A DNA stretch of 41,878 nt from CAIVAT01 sp964628215. GTDB taxonomy: Bacteria > Bacteroidota > Bacteroidia > Bacteroidales > FEN-979. Both the position numbers and the translations under genes were made by a program. The stretch lies in assembly GCA_964628215.1 (NCBI GenBank), contig CAZVNF010000015.1, positions 1 through 41,878 on the forward strand, read 5' to 3'. The notes under the pieces were generated by a model. It ran no database searches and was not told where the DNA came from. It saw nothing but the letters and a program-made list of their open reading frames with translations. Below, piece by piece: positions 41,101 through 41,878 of the stretch (position 1 is its first letter; each line of letters starts with the position of its first letter).

Positions 41101-41258
41101 GGTTGCTGTCATCACTTATCCTGACTGTTTATCTGGTTCCGGTGGTGTATTACGCGGTGGATAGCTTGAAAGAAAAATTCACAAGAAAGACGAAGCAGAT
41201 TGAATATGTCTCCAAAATCCTGATAAACGAAACCCGGCACATGCACCTCCGAAAATAA
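38103..41258 (+). CDS. RND multidrug efflux permease (AcrB-like)
   Basis: A 1051-residue RND permease. The N-terminal LSYELMPDFNQPVVVIKTMY, the first periplasmic porter domain, and the proton-relay residues Asp 401-Asp 402 in ILVDDATVVLENI (TM4) and Lys 931 in GLVAKNAILIVDF (TM10) are all present. PGAEPPEVETSVSRKIEDAL fits the HAE (drug) type rather than metal-exporting HME proteins. It should be fully functional. Its last ~10 codons overlap the kdpA relic on the other strand, so its C-terminal tail may be a recent addition. Confidence 0.95.
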   Translation: MNITQISINRPSLIIVLFSVLTLAGFIGYKNLSYELMPDFNQPVVVIKTMYPGAEPPEVETSVSRKIEDALSNLEGVDYLVTKSMPNASIIIVNLKYGTDLGKTMQDAQRYIDNIRKDLPPDIQSPVMSKVSPNDLPVMSVSAASNLQGTEFYQKMKDEFLPQIQQLKGVAEITLLGGEEREIEVKVNQEKLRLYKISLSQVTDAINRSGLDLPAGKVQTSTENNSVRLTGKFATIDDIKNVQVAMPVSGSPVYVKEVATVTDGIREITSISRYNGKNGIGLLIKKQGDANAVEVSRLVREKFKSIEKQYTRLGVQFVIADDSTDKTIAAVDSVVFDLFLAVILVSLVMLLFLRSFRNSLIVLIAIPTSLVTAFAVMWILGYTLNLMTLLAMSLIIGILVDDATVVLENIQRHLDMKKEKRAAALDGRMEIGFSALSITLVDVVVFLPILFLQVFVADMLKQFSIVVVTSTLTSLLVGFTLTPWLASRIGKSEDLQPTNFFNRFLLWFEGNLKKFISGYGKQLEWVLAHKLIFTGMVLLLFVFTGVMFKQGIIGKELIATGDQGKFRLNLEFDKSTSVQQNNIRSRQIEDFILQQPEVATVFSNIGGPGTGIGSLGVGASNKTEFTIQLKPASERNNRPTEEFMKQSRAALQKQFPGINYSMAALGLIPRTAPIELTVSGSDPSLVMKTGVALRSVIEKIPGADNVRLSVEEGSPEYKIIPDKDKLQRFGLTTAYVGMNTRSAFTGNDDATLTENGTEYPVRIWLDDFNRKNFEDVNKLTIINPMGMPVEVEQFAEVVQDNSPSLLERKDRQPAVTLTAEALGRPSGTVADDVVAYLKKNPLPAGVEMTWGSDIKRQNDSFGALGSVLMISFLLIYLILVALYDSFIYPFVVLFSIPVAVIGAFLALNLTMSNLSLFSLLGLIMLMGLVAKNAILIVDFTNQLKAQGKNTREALIMAGKERMRPILMTTLSMVIGMLPIALAKGTASEWKNGLAWVIIGGLLSSLILTVYLVPVVYYAVDSLKEKFTRKTKQIEYVSKILINETRHMHLRK

Positions 41259-41609
41259 TTTCCCCGGGCATCATGTTGATGATGTCCACCATGCACGACG
41301 GGGGCGAAAGGCTGTCATGCATTGAATTTACCATTTTGCCATACATAAAGGTCGGTGATGCCGTTATAAAGGAAATGGCAAGTATTTGCACAAAATAGCT
41401 CAGGGTTGTTTCACCGGCATACCCATGCCAGTTGGTATTGGTTACAACGCTGATCGATGTATTGATGGCCGAATGCCATGAAATATATGGAAGGCTTTCA
41501 AGATTCAATTCCCGGTAAAAACTTTGTACATATAGGTTTCCAGAATAGGGGTAAGGCCTGTAAACAGGGCTATAAATAGAATTATCTGAATAAAATCCTG
41601 TGGTGTCAT
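41230..41609 (-). pseudogene. kdpA: Decayed kdpA (potassium-transporting ATPase subunit A) relic
   Basis: Reading from an ATG at 41609, MTPQDFIQIILFIALFTGLT followed by PILETYMYKVFTGN matches the N terminus of KdpA and then hits a TGA. In another frame SVVTNTNWHGYAGETTLSYF matches the KdpA segment beginning VTNTNW (selectivity region), then YGKMVNSMHDSLSP and NMMPGEIIFGG match a region some 200 or more residues later in KdpA. So at least two internal deletions and a frame change have broken the gene. The remaining similarity runs into the end of the RND gene. No kdpB or kdpC is visible. Confidence 0.85.
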
Positions 41610-41736
41610 TTTATTTACGATTGATCGCAATCATACCAGTAAATCTTGCAATACTTACTGAAATGACATATCTATAAACATCGAAATCATATAACACACA
41701 TTTTAAATGCTTTATCCAACATCGCCAGGGGCGCGG

Positions 41737-41744
41737 TATCTTTG
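41737..41744 (+). promoter_or_regulatory. Isolated -7-like element
   Basis: TATCTTTG matches TAnnTTTG, but no -33 TTG and no substantial downstream frame are present before the window ends. The longest frame after it (ATG at 41796) encodes only 14 residues. It may belong to a gene beyond the window or be chance. Confidence 0.25.
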
Positions 41745-41774
41745 TAGTGGGTCATGGAATGTATTTAACCCAAA

Positions 41775-41787
41775 GCTCCGGAGGAGC
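41775..41787. repeat. Short REP-like hairpin
   Basis: GCTCC-GGA-GGAGC is a 5-bp-stem hairpin followed by GAAATATATGATAACC, a layout like REP-type elements seen in intergenic DNA of Bacteroidota. Only one copy is in the window. The rest of 41610-41878 holds no gene that I can support. Confidence 0.4.
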
Positions 41788-41878
41788 GAAATATATGATA
41801 ACCAAATATAACCGTCTGTTTAGCCTGAATTATTCATAAACCCAAAATTCGACAAAAAAACGATGCCCGAGAGACCGG

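Noticed and set aside
38103..41258. RND permease considered as a metal (CusA-type) exporter because of the nearby ars genes
   Set aside because: It is 25 kb from the ars cluster, has its own TetR regulator, and its motifs fit the drug-exporting class.
41796..41840. A 14-residue frame near the right edge
   Set aside because: Too short to support, and it lies within the REP-like element context.

Overview
This window looks like chromosomal DNA of an environmental member of the Bacteroidota, probably Bacteroidales-like. Four things point there: C-terminal type IX secretion (T9SS) sorting domains on two exported proteins, a FISUMP-domain protein, a cobalamin riboswitch ahead of a surface protein, and repeated promoters of the Bacteroidota form TTG-N19-21-TAnnTTTG. 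No rRNA, tRNA, CRISPR array or intact insertion sequence was found.

Layout. (1) 1-3660: the start of a minus-strand gene cut by the window edge, an intergenic repeat, a cobalamin riboswitch driving a secreted beta-propeller-like protein with a T9SS tail (possibly a BtuG-like B12 binder), then a sulfide:quinone oxidoreductase-like flavoprotein and a 53-residue companion. (2) 3754-12633: a large arsenic/thiol gene cluster in at least three transcription units. Unit 1 holds arsR1, a thioredoxin-like protein, arsF, arsG and a rhodanese-fold protein. Unit 2 holds an ArsP-type permease, a lipoprotein and an outer-membrane protein. Unit 3 holds an exported thioredoxin-like protein, a FtsX-type permease with its ATPase, arsR2 and acr3. 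Dyad operators sit at all three promoters. The sites before arsR1 and arsP are versions of one sequence; the third shares only a CGT-N6-ACG core. Several exported proteins of the cluster carry adjacent cysteine pairs.

(3) 12630-15311: a small exported protein divergent from a histidine kinase/response regulator pair. Four 11-bp-spaced TTGTTA-like repeats lie between the two promoters. (4) 15364-20974: a GIY-YIG protein, a 941-residue BNR-repeat T9SS protein and a metallophosphoesterase lipoprotein. (5) 21207-24966: etfB-etfA-acyl-CoA dehydrogenase. (6) 24970-26696: a hipBA toxin-antitoxin module. (7) 26854-29597: an Rrf2 regulator followed by a two-subunit heme-copper oxidase-superfamily enzyme whose active site fits a nitric oxide reductase. 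Its subunit I has Asp in place of a metal-ligand His, and its subunit II has lost all CuA ligands. (8) 29708-34785 (minus strand): a FISUMP protein, a single-chain EtfB-EtfA fusion and ETF:quinone oxidoreductase. (9) 34976-41258: a TetR regulator and a tripartite RND efflux operon. (10) 41230-41878: a shattered kdpA relic facing the RND gene, and a REP-like hairpin.

How it works together. The respiratory genes (SQR-like protein, two ETF systems with ETF:quinone oxidoreductase, putative NO reductase) suggest an organism that feeds electrons from sulfide and acyl-CoA into quinone and detoxifies or respires NO. The ars cluster appears to combine cytoplasmic arsenite export (Acr3), organoarsenical handling (ArsF, ArsG, ArsP) and several exported cysteine-rich proteins of unknown role. 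All functional assignments come from reading motifs; no database search was run.
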